DNA of 64,000 nt from Glandiceps talaboti. Lineage: Eukaryota > Hemichordata > Enteropneusta > Spengelidae. Positions 1 through 13,932 of the stretch are shown piece by piece. Both the position numbers and the translations under genes were made by a program. How positions within the stretch are numbered: position 1 is the first letter of the stretch; the number at the start of each line of letters is the position of its first letter. The DNA is taken from the NCBI RefSeq assembly GCF_964340395.1, contig NC_135565.1, forward strand, positions 17,959,709 through 18,023,708, in the 5' to 3' direction. The notes under the pieces were generated by a model. The model was not told the origin of the DNA. It did not search any database and saw only the letters and a program-made list of their open reading frames with translations.

Positions 1-40
<40 letters not shown>

Positions 41-94
41 GGACGGACGGACGGACGGACGGACGGATGGATGGATAGATAGATAGATAGATAG
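1..94. repeat. Tetranucleotide microsatellite (AGAC/GGAC/GGAT/AGAT)
   Basis: The window opens inside an (AGAC)n array that grades into GGAC, GGAT and then AGAT units. The array must extend beyond the left edge. The stepwise change of unit along the array resembles the arrays at 1139-1342 and 3612-3655, which sit at the same position relative to the block that follows each. Confidence 0.95.
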
Positions 95-868
95 AACAAC
101 GAAATGATTGGTGGAATTCTTCACTCACTATATCCTCCCCAAGTCACACTAATCACCACTTTGGTTTGCAGGGCTTCATTGAGGGTAACTATTTCCTGGT
201 TCAAACGTTAAACTCGTTTAGTGTCGCAATACTTTTACCCATACATTAAAGCATCGAACTTTCATTTAGAAGTGGTGGAATATAGCGCATAGTTTGTAGG
301 AATACTGATTTTACGGCGATTTGATTAAGCATACTTGATCCCCGGAAATTTTGGTCCAATTTTTCGCTTATAGTTTCGTTAATTTGACTAGAAAATGTAC
401 AAATTAAAAAATATGAATTCATATGTGCTTTAAATGACCATAGAAAAAATTGCGTATTTTGGTCCTTTCAAGGATTTCCATTAGAAAGCGGGTGATTTGA
501 CCCGGAAGTTAAAGCTGACATGGTTTAACCATGCTATAGATATTACATATGCTGAGATATGCACATCTACACCGAATTAATAACAGAATAAAGAATTACC
601 TCGCACTATGAACGAATACTAAAGGCAAACAAATAATTACAATTTTTGTCCAGTTTTTCTTCTAAATACGAATGTTTTGTCTACAACCATACAGCATGTC
701 GTGAGATATTTGGGATAGAAATGAGAAAGTGAATACAGAAGACATTGTACCCTAGTTTAACAGAAGAGTACAAATGACGTTCCATGAACCTCTACCCAGT
801 AGACACCAGTCACATGATAGGGGTGAGGAGCTTAGCACCGTTTGAAGGCTGCCACAATACGCCCACGT
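95..868. repeat. Duplicated block, type 1, copy a
   Basis: A non-coding block of about 770 bp between microsatellites. Its first ~190 bp are shared with the blocks at 1343, 2628 and 3657. The remainder, starting near 'gaatactgattttacggcg', is shared only with 2628-3432. It ends at 'cccacgtg' just before a CATA array. Copies a and b differ by scattered substitutions and short indels. No coding capacity or transposase was seen. Confidence 0.85.
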
Positions 869-1342
<474 letters not shown>

Positions 1343-1344
<2 letters not shown>

Positions 1345-1944
1345 AACAACCAAATGATTGGTAGAATTTTTCATTCTCCATATCCTCCCCAAGTCACACA
1401 AATCACCACTCTGGTTTGCTGGGCTTCATTGAGGGTAACTATTTCCTGGTTCAAACAATCCACTCGTTTAGTGTCGCAATACTTTTACCTATACATTAAA
1501 GCATCGAACTTTCATCTAGTGGAATATAGAGCATAGTTTGTAGTGGTAACATTCATTCCATTTGAAAGCTGTTACCAAATAGCCTATGAAATAATACAAC
1601 ATTTACTTCAAAATATACAATAATTTGTTTTTATGAAGCATGTGTGCCTACCACTGAAAACAAAAAAGAATGGTATTAAGTGTTAAAGGAAATACCAATG
1701 ATGTCTTAAACAATATGTGAGCGAAACTATGCCAATCTAACCAATACACCATGTATAGTGTAGTTGTCCATATAAGATATTTCCTTCTGTATGTTTGCCT
1801 CAAATACCACTATTTTATTATTTGACTGAACACATCAAAGTCATTGTATCGTATTCTGTCATGTTTATTAACTCAATCATCACATGTATAAGATTTATAA
1901 TTGCAGTCGTAATTCCACTTACAAATACATATTAAATACGTACA
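1343..1944. repeat. Duplicated block, type 2, copy a
   Basis: This block shares its first ~190 bp with the type 1 blocks. It then switches, after 'catagtttgtag', to a different tail starting 'tggtaacattcattcc'. It matches 3657-4355 closely but lacks about 75 bp present there around 4194-4268. No coding signal. Confidence 0.85.
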
Positions 1945-2069
1945 TACCTACCTACCTACTTACCTACCTACCTACCTAACTATCTAGCTATCTAGCTACC
2001 TAGTACCTACCTACCTACCTAACTATCTAGCTATCTAGCTACCTAGTACCTACCTACCTACCTACCTAC

Positions 2070-2122
<53 letters not shown>

Positions 2123-2199
2123 CAATCAACCAACCAACCAACCAACAAACCAACAAACAAACAAACAAACAAACAAACAAACCAAGGAAGGAACCAACC

Positions 2200-2232
<33 letters not shown>

Positions 2233-2234
2233 CT

Positions 2235-2274
<40 letters not shown>

Positions 2275-2475
2275 GATACATACATACACACATATACACA
2301 TAAACACACAAACATACATACACACATACATACATACATACATACATACATACATACATACATACATACATACATACATACATGCATGCATACATACATA
2401 CATACATACATACATACATACATACATGCATACATACATACATACATACATACATACATACATACATACATACAG
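1940..2475. repeat. Compound microsatellite array (CTAC, CTAA, CAAC, CATA)
   Basis: A run of CTAC/CTAG units, a CTAA array, CCAA and CAAA patches, CTAA again, then a long CATA array with TGCA interruptions. Only simple repeats are seen. The 150 bp that follow (2476-2627) are unique in this window and hold nothing recognisable apart from 'aaaatggcgac', which resembles a YY1 site. Confidence 0.93.
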
Positions 2476-2627
2476 GCATGTATAAATACATTCATTTATG
2501 GTTTGAAAATTGTTCATTCATCTTCCAAAATGGCGACTCGGTTACTATGACAACGAACATCCCTGCTATACTTTTGAAAACCAAATTTAGATATTCATAA
2601 AACATGGATTCTTAGCTAAAAAAAACC

Positions 2628-3432
2628 TTAAATGATTGGTAGAACTTTTCACTCTCTATATCCTTCCCAAGTCACACAAATCACCACTCTGGTTTGCAGG
2701 GCTTCGTTGATGGTAAATATTTCCTGGTGCAAACGTTATAAACTCGTTTAGTGTCGCAATACTTTTACCTATACATTAAAGCATCGAACTTTCATCTAGT
2801 GGAATATAGAGCATAGTTTGTAGGAATACTGATTTTACGGCGATTTGATTAAGCATACTTGATCCCCGGAAATTTTGGTCCAATTTTTTGTTTATAGTTT
2901 CGTTAATTTGACTAGAAAATGTACAAATTAAAAAAAAATGAATTCATATGTGCTTTAAATGACCATAGAAAAAAATTGCGTAACGGTCTGTTCAAGGATT
3001 TCCATTAGAAAGCGGATGATTTGACCCGGAAGTTAAAGTTGACATGGTTTAACCATGCTATAGATCTTACATATGCTGAAAAATGTACATCTACACCGAA
3101 TTAATAACAGAATAAAGAATTACCTCGCACTATGAACGAATACTAAAGACAAACAAATAATTAGAATTTTGTCCCGTTCTTCTTCTAAATACGAATGTTT
3201 TGTCTACAACCATACAACATGTGGTGAGATATTTGGGATAGAAATGAGAAAGGGAATATAGAAGACATTGTACCCTAGTTTAACAGAAGAGTACAAATGA
3301 ACGTTCCATGAACCTCTACCCAGTAGAAACCATTCACATGATAGAGGTAAGGAGCTTATCACCATTTGAAAGCTGCCACAATACGCCCACGTGTTAGTGA
3401 ACCATTTACCTCTACAAGTTCTATTCATAAAT
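2628..3432. repeat. Duplicated block, type 1, copy b
   Basis: Second copy of the block at 95-868, about 2.53 kb downstream. It runs from 'aaatgattggtag' to the 'cccacgtg' end and then into a CATA array. A few indels and substitutions separate the copies, so the duplication is not very recent. Confidence 0.85.
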
Positions 3433-3655
<223 letters not shown>

Positions 3656-3656
3656 C

Positions 3657-4355
3657 AGAACAACCAAATGATTGTTAACTATCCATATCCTACCCAAGTC
3701 ACACCAATCACCACTCTGGTTTACAGGGCTTCCTTGAGGGTAACTATTTCCTGGCTCAAACGTTATAAACTCGTTTAGTGTCGCAATACTTTTACCTATA
3801 CATTAAAGCATCGAACTTTCATCTAGTGGAATATAGAGCATAGTTTGTAGTGGTAACATTCATTCCATTTGAAAGCTGTTACCAAATAGCCTATGAAATA
3901 ATACAACATTTACTTCAAAATATACAATAATTTGTTTTTATGAAGCATGTGTGCCTACCACTGAAAACAAAAAAGAATGGTATTAAGTGTTAAAGGAAAT
4001 ACCAATGATGTCTTAAACAATATGTGAACGAAACTATGCCGATCTAACCAATACACCATGTATAGTGTAGTTGTCCATATAAGATATTTCCTTCTCTATG
4101 TTTGCCTCAAATACCACTATTTTATTATTTGACTGAACACATCAAAGTCATTGTATCATATTCTGTCATGTTTATTAACTCAGTCATCACATGTGTTTCA
4201 AACATGTATTAATTGCTCTACATAATGCATGGCATAGTTATACTTTAGTATTATACCGATTTCAAAGTTTTATAATTGCAGTCATAATTCCACGTACAAA
4301 TACCTCTGGAAACTAAACAAATTCATTAGTGGTCTGAGCAAATACCTATTATCTA
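3657..4355. repeat. Duplicated block, type 2, copy b
   Basis: Second copy of the block at 1343-1944, shifted about 2.31 kb. It keeps a ~75-bp segment near 4194-4268 that copy a has lost. The order type 1, array, type 2, array is therefore present twice, making a higher-order tandem unit of roughly 2.3-2.5 kb. Confidence 0.85.
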
Positions 4356-4527
4356 CGTACATACATACCTACCTACCTACTTACCCCATTCTTATCTACC
4401 TAGTACCTACATACCCAACTAACTATACCTACCTTACATACATACATACATACATACATGCATACATACATACATACATACATACATACATACATACATA
4501 CATACATACATACATACATACATACAT

Positions 4528-4593
<66 letters not shown>

Positions 4594-4640
4594 GTACGTA
4601 CATATATACATACATACATACATACATACATACATGCATA
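4355..4640. repeat. Microsatellite array (CTAC, CATA, GACA, CATA)
   Basis: Simple tetranucleotide repeats flanked by CTAC units on the left. Downstream (4641-6018) lies the 3' flank of tetraspanin 1, an AT-rich stretch with no gene detected. Confidence 0.93.
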
Positions 4641-5240
4641 CTTTAATAAATAGATAAATAATTACAATCTTATTTCATAGACCATATAAAAGTTACAAAA
4701 TATATGTTTTATTGAACAATACAAAGATCTTCATTAGATAATACATTTACAACCAATACAATATCTGCTTTAGAAAAGCTAGAAGACAGAATTGCGAAGA
4801 GATTTATTAGATGGTTTTGAAAAACTGTGTCTACGTGGAAAATGTTTAAAACACAAAACTTATACACATTTTGGTTGTATTTAAAAACGTATGTTAAACT
4901 CTGAGTGGTTCACTTAGAAATGGTTTACAACACTTCTCACTTTCATTACGTCAACTATATTGGAAAATACAATAATACAACTCTCAAAGATAGTTGTAAA
5001 TTTATTTATCTGCTTATTCAAAATCATTCATCAGTCCACATAACATGCTTTGAAAACAAAAAGACTTAAACTGTCAACTGTTAGTAAACAAAACACAAAC
5101 ACACACACAGGTTCAATCTGCTAAACATTTACTTCCTACTAGTATGTGAAAAAATTATTGCATTGTTCTACAAATACAATAATAATGGAGAGAATCAAGT
5201 ACACGTTAAACTACTCTGAAAATTTCCTAACAAGGCTTCT

Positions 5241-5294
5241 ACGTCACTTCCGCATAAGTTCTGATTGACGTCACTTCCGCATAAGTTCTGATTG
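5241..5294. repeat. 27-bp tandem duplication with CRE-like and ETS-like motifs
   Basis: Two adjacent 27-bp units starting 'acgtcacttccgc'. Each holds an ACGTCA core next to ACTTCCGC, an ETS-type core when read on the other strand. The junction completes a palindromic TGACGTCA (5266-5273). It could be a regulatory site, but no gene start is recognised beside it. Confidence 0.6.
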
Positions 5295-5831
5295 AAGGTG
5301 GTTTGAACCGACGCTTTCATCTCGTTTAAGATCCGTTTTTTTTATTATACAATGTGAATTCAAAGGGAGCCTCCCCCTTGAACTAATTTCTGAATATTGT
5401 TAAATATTGTTGAAGCACTGTAAAGAAAATGAGAATACTGCTTTCTAGGCAAGAAGTGCATGAGTGGCAAACATAGCGTGACATTTTCTCTTTGATGAAA
5501 ACTATTGCATTGGTAAGTATAGTGTGTTGTTTTCTCCATTACAAGACCTTAGTCTACTGGATTGGTATGCACTGAGGATGACGTTTTCTGTATTTGCGTA
5601 GACAAACTGTGTGTTTACATAGACAAAGAAATCACAGTTGGCGAAATGAAGATTTTCAATACATATTGTAAAAATCACCGCATTCATTTTATTATGTCAT
5701 TGATATTAACCTCAGAGCATTACCGTGATCACACAGTGACCTTCTCTGCTTATAATTAAACTAAACACATCACACATGAAATTTAACTACGCCTACATAT
5801 CAACAACTAGATACCTTCTAGACAGTATACT

Positions 5832-5900
5832 TAGTACACTAATATCTGATTATATAGTACACTAATATCTGATTATATAATACACTGATATCTGATTATG
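5832..5900. repeat. Three tandem copies of a 23-bp unit
   Basis: Three 23-bp units built on 'acactaatatctgattata', lying about 120 bp beyond the tetraspanin 1 stop codon and possibly inside its 3' UTR. Two units are identical and the third carries three changes. Confidence 0.85.
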
Positions 5901-6018
5901 TATAACTAATTAAAAACTTTTCTCTTCAAATCTTCTAGGTCATGATACTAAGTATTGAAGCATACATCTGAATAAATACTTGGAATTCATTTGTTTTTAA
6001 ACTGGTCACTATAGCAAC

Positions 6019-6155
6019 CTATTTGGCTTTACACAACATACATCCGCCGATGATTCCAATCAGCTGAAAAATAAAAAATAGATGCATGTATCAGTGATAT
6101 CAAAATATAATTACAACAAATCAGTCAGTCCAGATGCACAAGCATGCAGGTAATT

Positions 6156-6207
<52 letters not shown>

Positions 6208-7688
6208 GACCGGCCGACCTAAATACAAACCGGCATACAACCCTGATTAAACAATTCACTTGACAACGAAGGTGAACAAAATGCATCCTGTGTATTGTTC
6301 ATCGTTTCTTATCACCTGCGACAACGACTCCTATATCTATCCTGGACTGAAAGATACGTCGTGTTGTTCAGCCATATCACGACTGTACTAATCTACACAC
6401 TATCCCACATAAGCAACCATGCTGGGTTGCAACCAATCAAATATGGCTATGTTCTAATAGGTGTCAAACTGACCATTATGTCAGCCTATCAATGCTGATT
6501 TATAAGACCAACCACCTAATCCTTACGTCAATAGTAAACATAAGATTCAGGCCAAAGTCTAGTATTTTATCAAGTACAAACAATTAAAAAGTCTCACCAT
6601 GTTCTTAACATCAGAAGCAGAAACTATTCTGTATATTTGATTTTTGATATACATAATGACCTCTGTTTGAACTTCTAATCACAAGTTCAAGGAGTGGCCT
6701 AAATCCTTCGATCTAGCAGGCACAGTCAACAGTCCATATGATAGTGTAGACGATGATTGCTGGCTGATATCGTGGCACGAATGTCTGTATCTTACAGACT
6801 ATATCTATCGCTACCTTTTGGTTATCATTTATATATATATATCTTACCTGCAGCACAGCAACTCCTATAGCTACCCCTGCCGCGATCACCACGTTGTCTT
6901 GTACAAATGCCTTCAGTTTGTTTAGACAGCCCTGCAAATGAGTATAGAGTCAAATAGTGTGATTATGTAGTTTACTTTAAATGCATTGTAACATTGTACT
7001 GTAACATGTATGTATGTATGTATGTATGTATGTATGTATGTATGTATGTATGTATGTATGTATGTATGTATGTATGTATGTATGTACGTACGTACGTACA
7101 TGTGTGTGTATGTATGCATGTATGCATGCATGCATGCATGCATGTATGTATGTATGTATGTATGTATGTATGTATGTATGTATGTATGTATGTATGTATG
7201 TATGTATGTATGTGTGTGTGTGTGTGTGTGCGTGCGTGCGTACGTACGTGTGTGTATGCATGCATGCATACATGCATGTATGCATGAATGGATGTATGCA
7301 TGTATGCATGTATGCATGCATGCATGTATGTATGTATGTATGTATGTATGTATGTATGTATGTATGTATGTATGTATGTATGTATGTATGTATGTATGTA
7401 TGCATGCATGCATGCATGCATGCATGCATGCATGTATGTATGTATGTATGTATGTATGTATGTATGCATGCATGCATGCATGCATGCATGCATGTATGTA
7501 TGTATGTATGTATGTGTGTGTGTGCGCGTGCGTGCTTACGTACGTACATGTGTGTGTATGTATGCATGCATGCATGTATGTATGTATGTAGTAATGTATG
7601 TATGTATGTATGTATGTATGTGTGTATGTATGTATGTATGTATGTATGTATGTATGTATGTATGTATGTATGTATGTATGTATGTATG

Positions 7689-7719
<31 letters not shown>

Positions 7720-10700
7720 TGTATGTATGTATGTATGTATGTATGTATGTATGTATGTATGTATGTATGCATCTACGCGTGCACTCATGTACGCACGCAC
7801 ACAATTGAGATAACAGTTGGATGAATAACCAAGTCTGACCATTCTAGCGATTTCCCCAAAGCGTCAAGTACATACCGTTTTGTAAAAGAAGCCATCTACT
7901 TTAGCATGACATTTTGTTTGATCTTTGTAGACCCCACTTTTTAGATCTTTTACAGCACAACAACTGTCTGGAAACGTTTTGCCTGTTTCACTCCATTGTG
8001 TATATTGGTAATCATCTGGACTCTTGATACCACAACATTCTCCCTTTCAAAATAAAAAATGGAAAAGAAGATCATGAATGATTACCATGCACAACTAGGA
8101 ATATATTATTTCCAATAACTTTACTAGGAATATATTATTTCCCACTTAACTAGGAATATATTATTTCCAAATAACTTAACTAGGAATACATTATTTCCAA
8201 TAACTTAACTAGGAATATATTATTTCCAGTAATTTAACTAGGAATATATTATTTCCAATAACTTAACTAGGAATATATTATTTCCAATAACTTAACTAGG
8301 AATATATTATTTCCAATAACTTAACTAGGAATATATTATTTCCAATAACTTAACTAGGAATATATTATTTCCAATAACTTAACTAGGAATATATTATTTC
8401 CAATAACTTAACTAGGAATATATTATTTCCAAATAACTTAACTAGGAATATATTATTTCCAAATAACTTAACTAGGAATACATTATTTCCAATACCTCAA
8501 TTAGGAATATATTATTTCCAATAACTTAACTAGGAATATATTATTTCCAATAACTTAACTAGGAATATATTATTTCCAATAACTTAACTAGGAATATATT
8601 ATTTCCAGTAACTTAACTAGGAATACATTATTACCAATAACTTAACTGGGAATATATTATTTCCAATAACTTAACTAGGAATATATTATTTCTAGTAACT
8701 TAACTAGGAATATATTATTACCAACAACTTAACTAGGAATATATTATTTCCAATAACTTAACTAAGAATACATTATTTCCAATAACTTAACTAGGAATAT
8801 ATTATTTCCAGTAACTTAAAAACTTAACTAGGAATATATTATTTCGAAATAACTTAACTAGGAATATATTATTACCAATAACTTAACTAGGAATATATTA
8901 TTTCCAATAACTTAAGGAATATATTATTTCCAATAACTTAAGGAATATATTATTTCCAATAACTTAACTAGGAATATATTATTTCCAATAACTTAACTAG
9001 GAATATATTATTATCAATAACTTAAGGAATATATTATTTCCAATAACTTAACTAGGAATATATTATTACCAATAACTTAACTAGGAATATATTATTTCCA
9101 AATAACTTAACTAGGAATATATTATTTCCAAATAACTTAACTAGGAATACATTATTTCCAATAACTTAACTAGGAATATATTATTTCCAATAACTTAACT
9201 AGGAATATATTATTTCCAAATAACTTAACTAGGAATACATTATTTCCAATAACTTAACTAGGAATATATTATTTCCAATAACTTAACTAGGAATATATTA
9301 TTTCCAATAACTTAACTAGGAATACATTATTTCCAATAACTTAACTAAGAATACATTATTTCCAATAACTGAACTAGGAATATATTATTTATTTCCAGTA
9401 ACTTAAAAACTTAACTAGGAATATATTTTTTCCAATAACTTAACTAGGAATATATTATTTCTAATAACTTAACTAGGAATATATTATTTCCAATAACTTA
9501 ACTAGGAATACATTATTTCCAATAACTTAAAAACTTAACTAGGAATATATTATTTCGAAATAACTTAACTAGGAATATATTATTACCAATAACTTAACTA
9601 GGAATATATTATTTCCAATAACTTAAGGAATATATTATTTCCAATAACTTAAGGAATATATTATTTCCAATAACTTAACTAGGAATATATTATTTCCAAT
9701 AACTTAACTAGGAATATATTATTATCAATAACTTAAGGAATATATTATTTCCAATAACTTAACTAGGAATATATTATTACCAATAACTTAACTAGGAATA
9801 TATTATTTCCAAATAACTTAACTAGGAATATATTATTTCCAAATAACTTAACTAGGAATACATTATTTCCAATAACTTAACTAGGAATATATTATTTCCA
9901 ATAACTTAACTAGGAATATATTATTTCCAAATAACTTAACTAGGAATACATTATTTCCAATAACTTAACTAGGAATATATTATTTCCAATAACTTAACTA
10001 GGAATATATTATTTCCAATAACTTAACTAGGAATATATTATTTCCAATAACTGAACTAGGAATATATTATTTCCAATAACTTAACTAGGAATACATTATT
10101 TCCAATAACTTAACTAGGAATATATTATTTCCAAATAACTTAACTAGGAATACATTATTTCCAATAACTTAACTAAGAATACATTATTTCCAATAACTGA
10201 ACTAGGAATATATTATTTCCAGTAACTTAAAAACTTAACTAGGAATATATTTTTTCCAATAACTTAACTAGGAATATATTATTTCTAATAACTTAACTAG
10301 GAATATATTATTTCCAATAACTTAACTAGGAATACATTATTTCCAATAACTTAACTAAGAATATATTATTTCCAATAACTGAACTAGGAATATATTATTT
10401 CCAGTAACTTAAAAACTTAACTAGGAATATATTTTTTCCAATAACTTAACTAGGAATATATTATTTCCAATAACTTAACTAGGAATATATTATTTCCAAT
10501 AACTTAATTAGGAATATATTATTTCCAGTAACTTAAAAATTTAACTAGGAATATATTTTTTCCAATAACTTAATTAGGAATATATTATTTCCAGTAACTT
10601 AAAAATTTAACTAGGAATATATTTTTTCCAATAACTTAATTAGGAATATATTATTTCCAGTAACTTAAAAATTTAACTAGGAATATATTATTTCCAAATA

Positions 10701-13700
10701 ACTTAACTAGGAATATATTATTTCCAATAACTTAACTAGGAATATATTATTTCCAATAACTTAACTAGGAATATATTATTTCCAATAACTTCACTAATAA
10801 TACATTATTTCCAATAACTTAACTAGGAATATATTATTTCCAAATAATTTAACTAGGAATATATTATTTCCAATAACTTAACTAGGAATATATTATTTCC
10901 AATAACTGAACTAGGAATATATTATTTCCAGTAACTTAAAAATTTAACTAGGAATATATTATTTCCAATAACTTAACTAGGAATATATTATTTCCAATAA
11001 CTTAACTAGGAATATATTATTTCCAATAACTTAACTAGGAATATATTATTTCCAATAACTTAACTAAGAATACATTATTTCCAATAACTTAACTAGGAAT
11101 ATATTTTTTCCAGTAACTTAAAAATTTAACTAGGAATATATTATTTCCAATAACTTAACTAGGAATATATTATTTCCAATAACTTAACTAGGAATATAGT
11201 ATTTCCAGTAATTTAACTAGGAATATATTATTTCCAATAATTTAACTAGGAATATATTATTTCCAATAATTTAACTAGGAATATATTATTTCCAATAACT
11301 TAACTAGGAATATATTATTTCCAATAACTTAACTAGGAATATATTATTTCCAATAATTTAACTAGGAATATATTATTTCCAATAACTTAACTAGGAATAT
11401 ATTTTTTCCAATAATTTAACTAGGAATATATTATTTCCAATAACTTAACTAGGAATATATTATTTCCAATAACTTAACTAGGAATATATTTTTTCCAATA
11501 ATTTAACTAGGAATATATTATTTCCAATAATTTAACTAGGAATATATTATTTCCAATAACTTAACTAGGAATATATTATTTCCAATAATTTAACTAGGAA
11601 TATATTATTTCCAATAACTTAACTAGGAATATATTTTTTCCAATAATTTAACTAGGAATATATTATTTCCAATAACTTAACTAGGAATATATTATTTCCA
11701 ATAACTTAACTAGGAATATATTTTTTCCAATAATTTAACTAGGAATATATTATTTCCAATAATTTAACTAGGAATATATTATTTCCAATAACTTAACTAG
11801 GAATATATTATTTCCAATAATTTAACTAGGAATATATTATTTCCAATAACTTAACTAGGAATATATTATTTCCAATAATTTAACTAGGAATATATTATTT
11901 CCAATAACTTAACTAGGAATATATTATTTCCAATAACTTAACTAGGAATATATTATTTCCAATAATTTAACTAGGAATATATTATTTCCAATAACTTAAC
12001 TAGGAATATATTTTTTCCAATAATTTAATTAGGAATATATTATTTCCAATAATTTAACTAGGAATATATTATTTCCAAATAACTTAACTAGGAATATATT
12101 TTTTTTCCGATAACTTAATTAGGAATATATTATTTCCAATAACTTAACTAGGAATATATTATTTCCAATAACTTAACTAGGAATATATTATTTCCAATAA
12201 CTTAACTAGGAATATATTTTTTCCAATAATTTAACTAGGAATATATTATTTCCAATAATTTAACTAGGAATATATTATTTCCAAATAACTTAACTAGGAA
12301 TATATTTTTTCCGATAACTTAATTAGGAATATATTATTTCCAATAACTTAACTAGGAATATATTATTTCCAATAACTTAACTAGGAATATATTATTTCCA
12401 ATAACTTAACTAGGAATATATTATTTCTTACTACAGTTTGCAGGCGAAAGCTCTCTGCTTATCAAATTAGATTGTGTGGTTAAGATTCGAGCATTTTAGT
12501 CAAACTGATGTTTAAGCAAAACTTAGGCCTTAACATGATAAAAGCACATTTCACTCAAAGACATCATTCAATAGACCATTCCAGACAGACTGCAAACAGG
12601 AAGTTGAGAATACAGCGCCCTCGCTCAAATTGAGGATATCATCACCTCATAGTACCATTTCGTAAGAGCTTTGTCCCTTGGTATTTTGTAGAAGTATAAA
12701 TAAGTGATATTTTTCGTATGTTCAGACATTGAGGCTAGCAGCAGTGTTCTATGATTAACCATGTAACTACCTATACCATGTATACCCCAAAGACACGCAC
12801 AAACATGAAGTAGAGCGTCACCATGGCAAATCTTGGAAAGGCCTATTTTCCAATGCCATGATATACTTTTAGAAAACTAAAATCGTTACAGGGAAATTAA
12901 GTTAACAATATTGGCGGTCGAAGGAACTCGGTCTGTTGTTTTTAAGCACAAATGGTTAACTTACTGATAATGCATTCTCTTAAAGGGAAACAACGATAGG
13001 CCTTTGCGTTTGCTGCCCTTTACTTTACTTAGAAATGCCGTCTTCTGATTTTCCTGGGTATAAAAAATGCAACCAAGACAAAATCGACTTTACCTTTGTT
13101 TCACTTTAAAAGGGTGTCATCGTTGAGTGATAGGTGACAGGTCGATAGTCAAATATCATTGTCAATTGTGATTCCATTACAGATAATAAATATTGAATCC
13201 CAGCAGTCCATTACTTGAATGCATTACTATAACAGTGAAATATTGGTTTCTCTGAAGCCCGAAGAGAAGATATCTTCGATCGTTATCTAAAATGTTACCC
13301 AGTATCGACACCATTTTAATGAAAAATAATGTATCCACTTACAAGATGTTGAATTGAATCCCAGGATTCCGCGATAGCCTGTTCAGTGCCATACTTGACA
13401 AAAGTCTCATTGGCTGCTTTCAGGAATCTTTCCTCGACATCGGAGTACCCAAAATAGAATATCATTCCAGCTACGGCGATCTCAGCTATGAACATCACCA
13501 ATAAAATCAGTCCATACTAGTGTGATAAGATAAGACGTTTAGATTGTTAATATATTTTAGTCATACCTGTGACTTTATTTATTATTACTTTTCTCTTTGA
13601 TGTAAGTTCCTTCTTCCTTTTTTTTTGGGGGGGGAGTGTTTTTGCGTCTACATTCTTTGTCTTTTTATTCCAATATTGACATCCTTTGTCAATAAATAAG

Positions 13701-13725
13701 CGTTTTCCGTACGCACACACATACA

Positions 13726-13786
<61 letters not shown>

Positions 13787-13861
13787 ACGTACACGTTCAC
13801 ACACACACGCGCACGTATACACACAAACAAAAAACCCACAAACACTTGTTTATATAACATT

Positions 13862-13932
<71 letters not shown>

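Noticed and set aside
5499-5519. ATG followed by six codons and a GTAAGT donor, as a first coding exon of an unknown gene
   Set aside because: No downstream exon with a compatible frame was found on the plus strand, and the frame is too short to judge.
8093-12428. CRISPR-like array (29-bp repeats)
   Set aside because: The 29-bp units abut with no spacers, the region is inside an intron of an animal gene, and there are no cas genes. It is a satellite.
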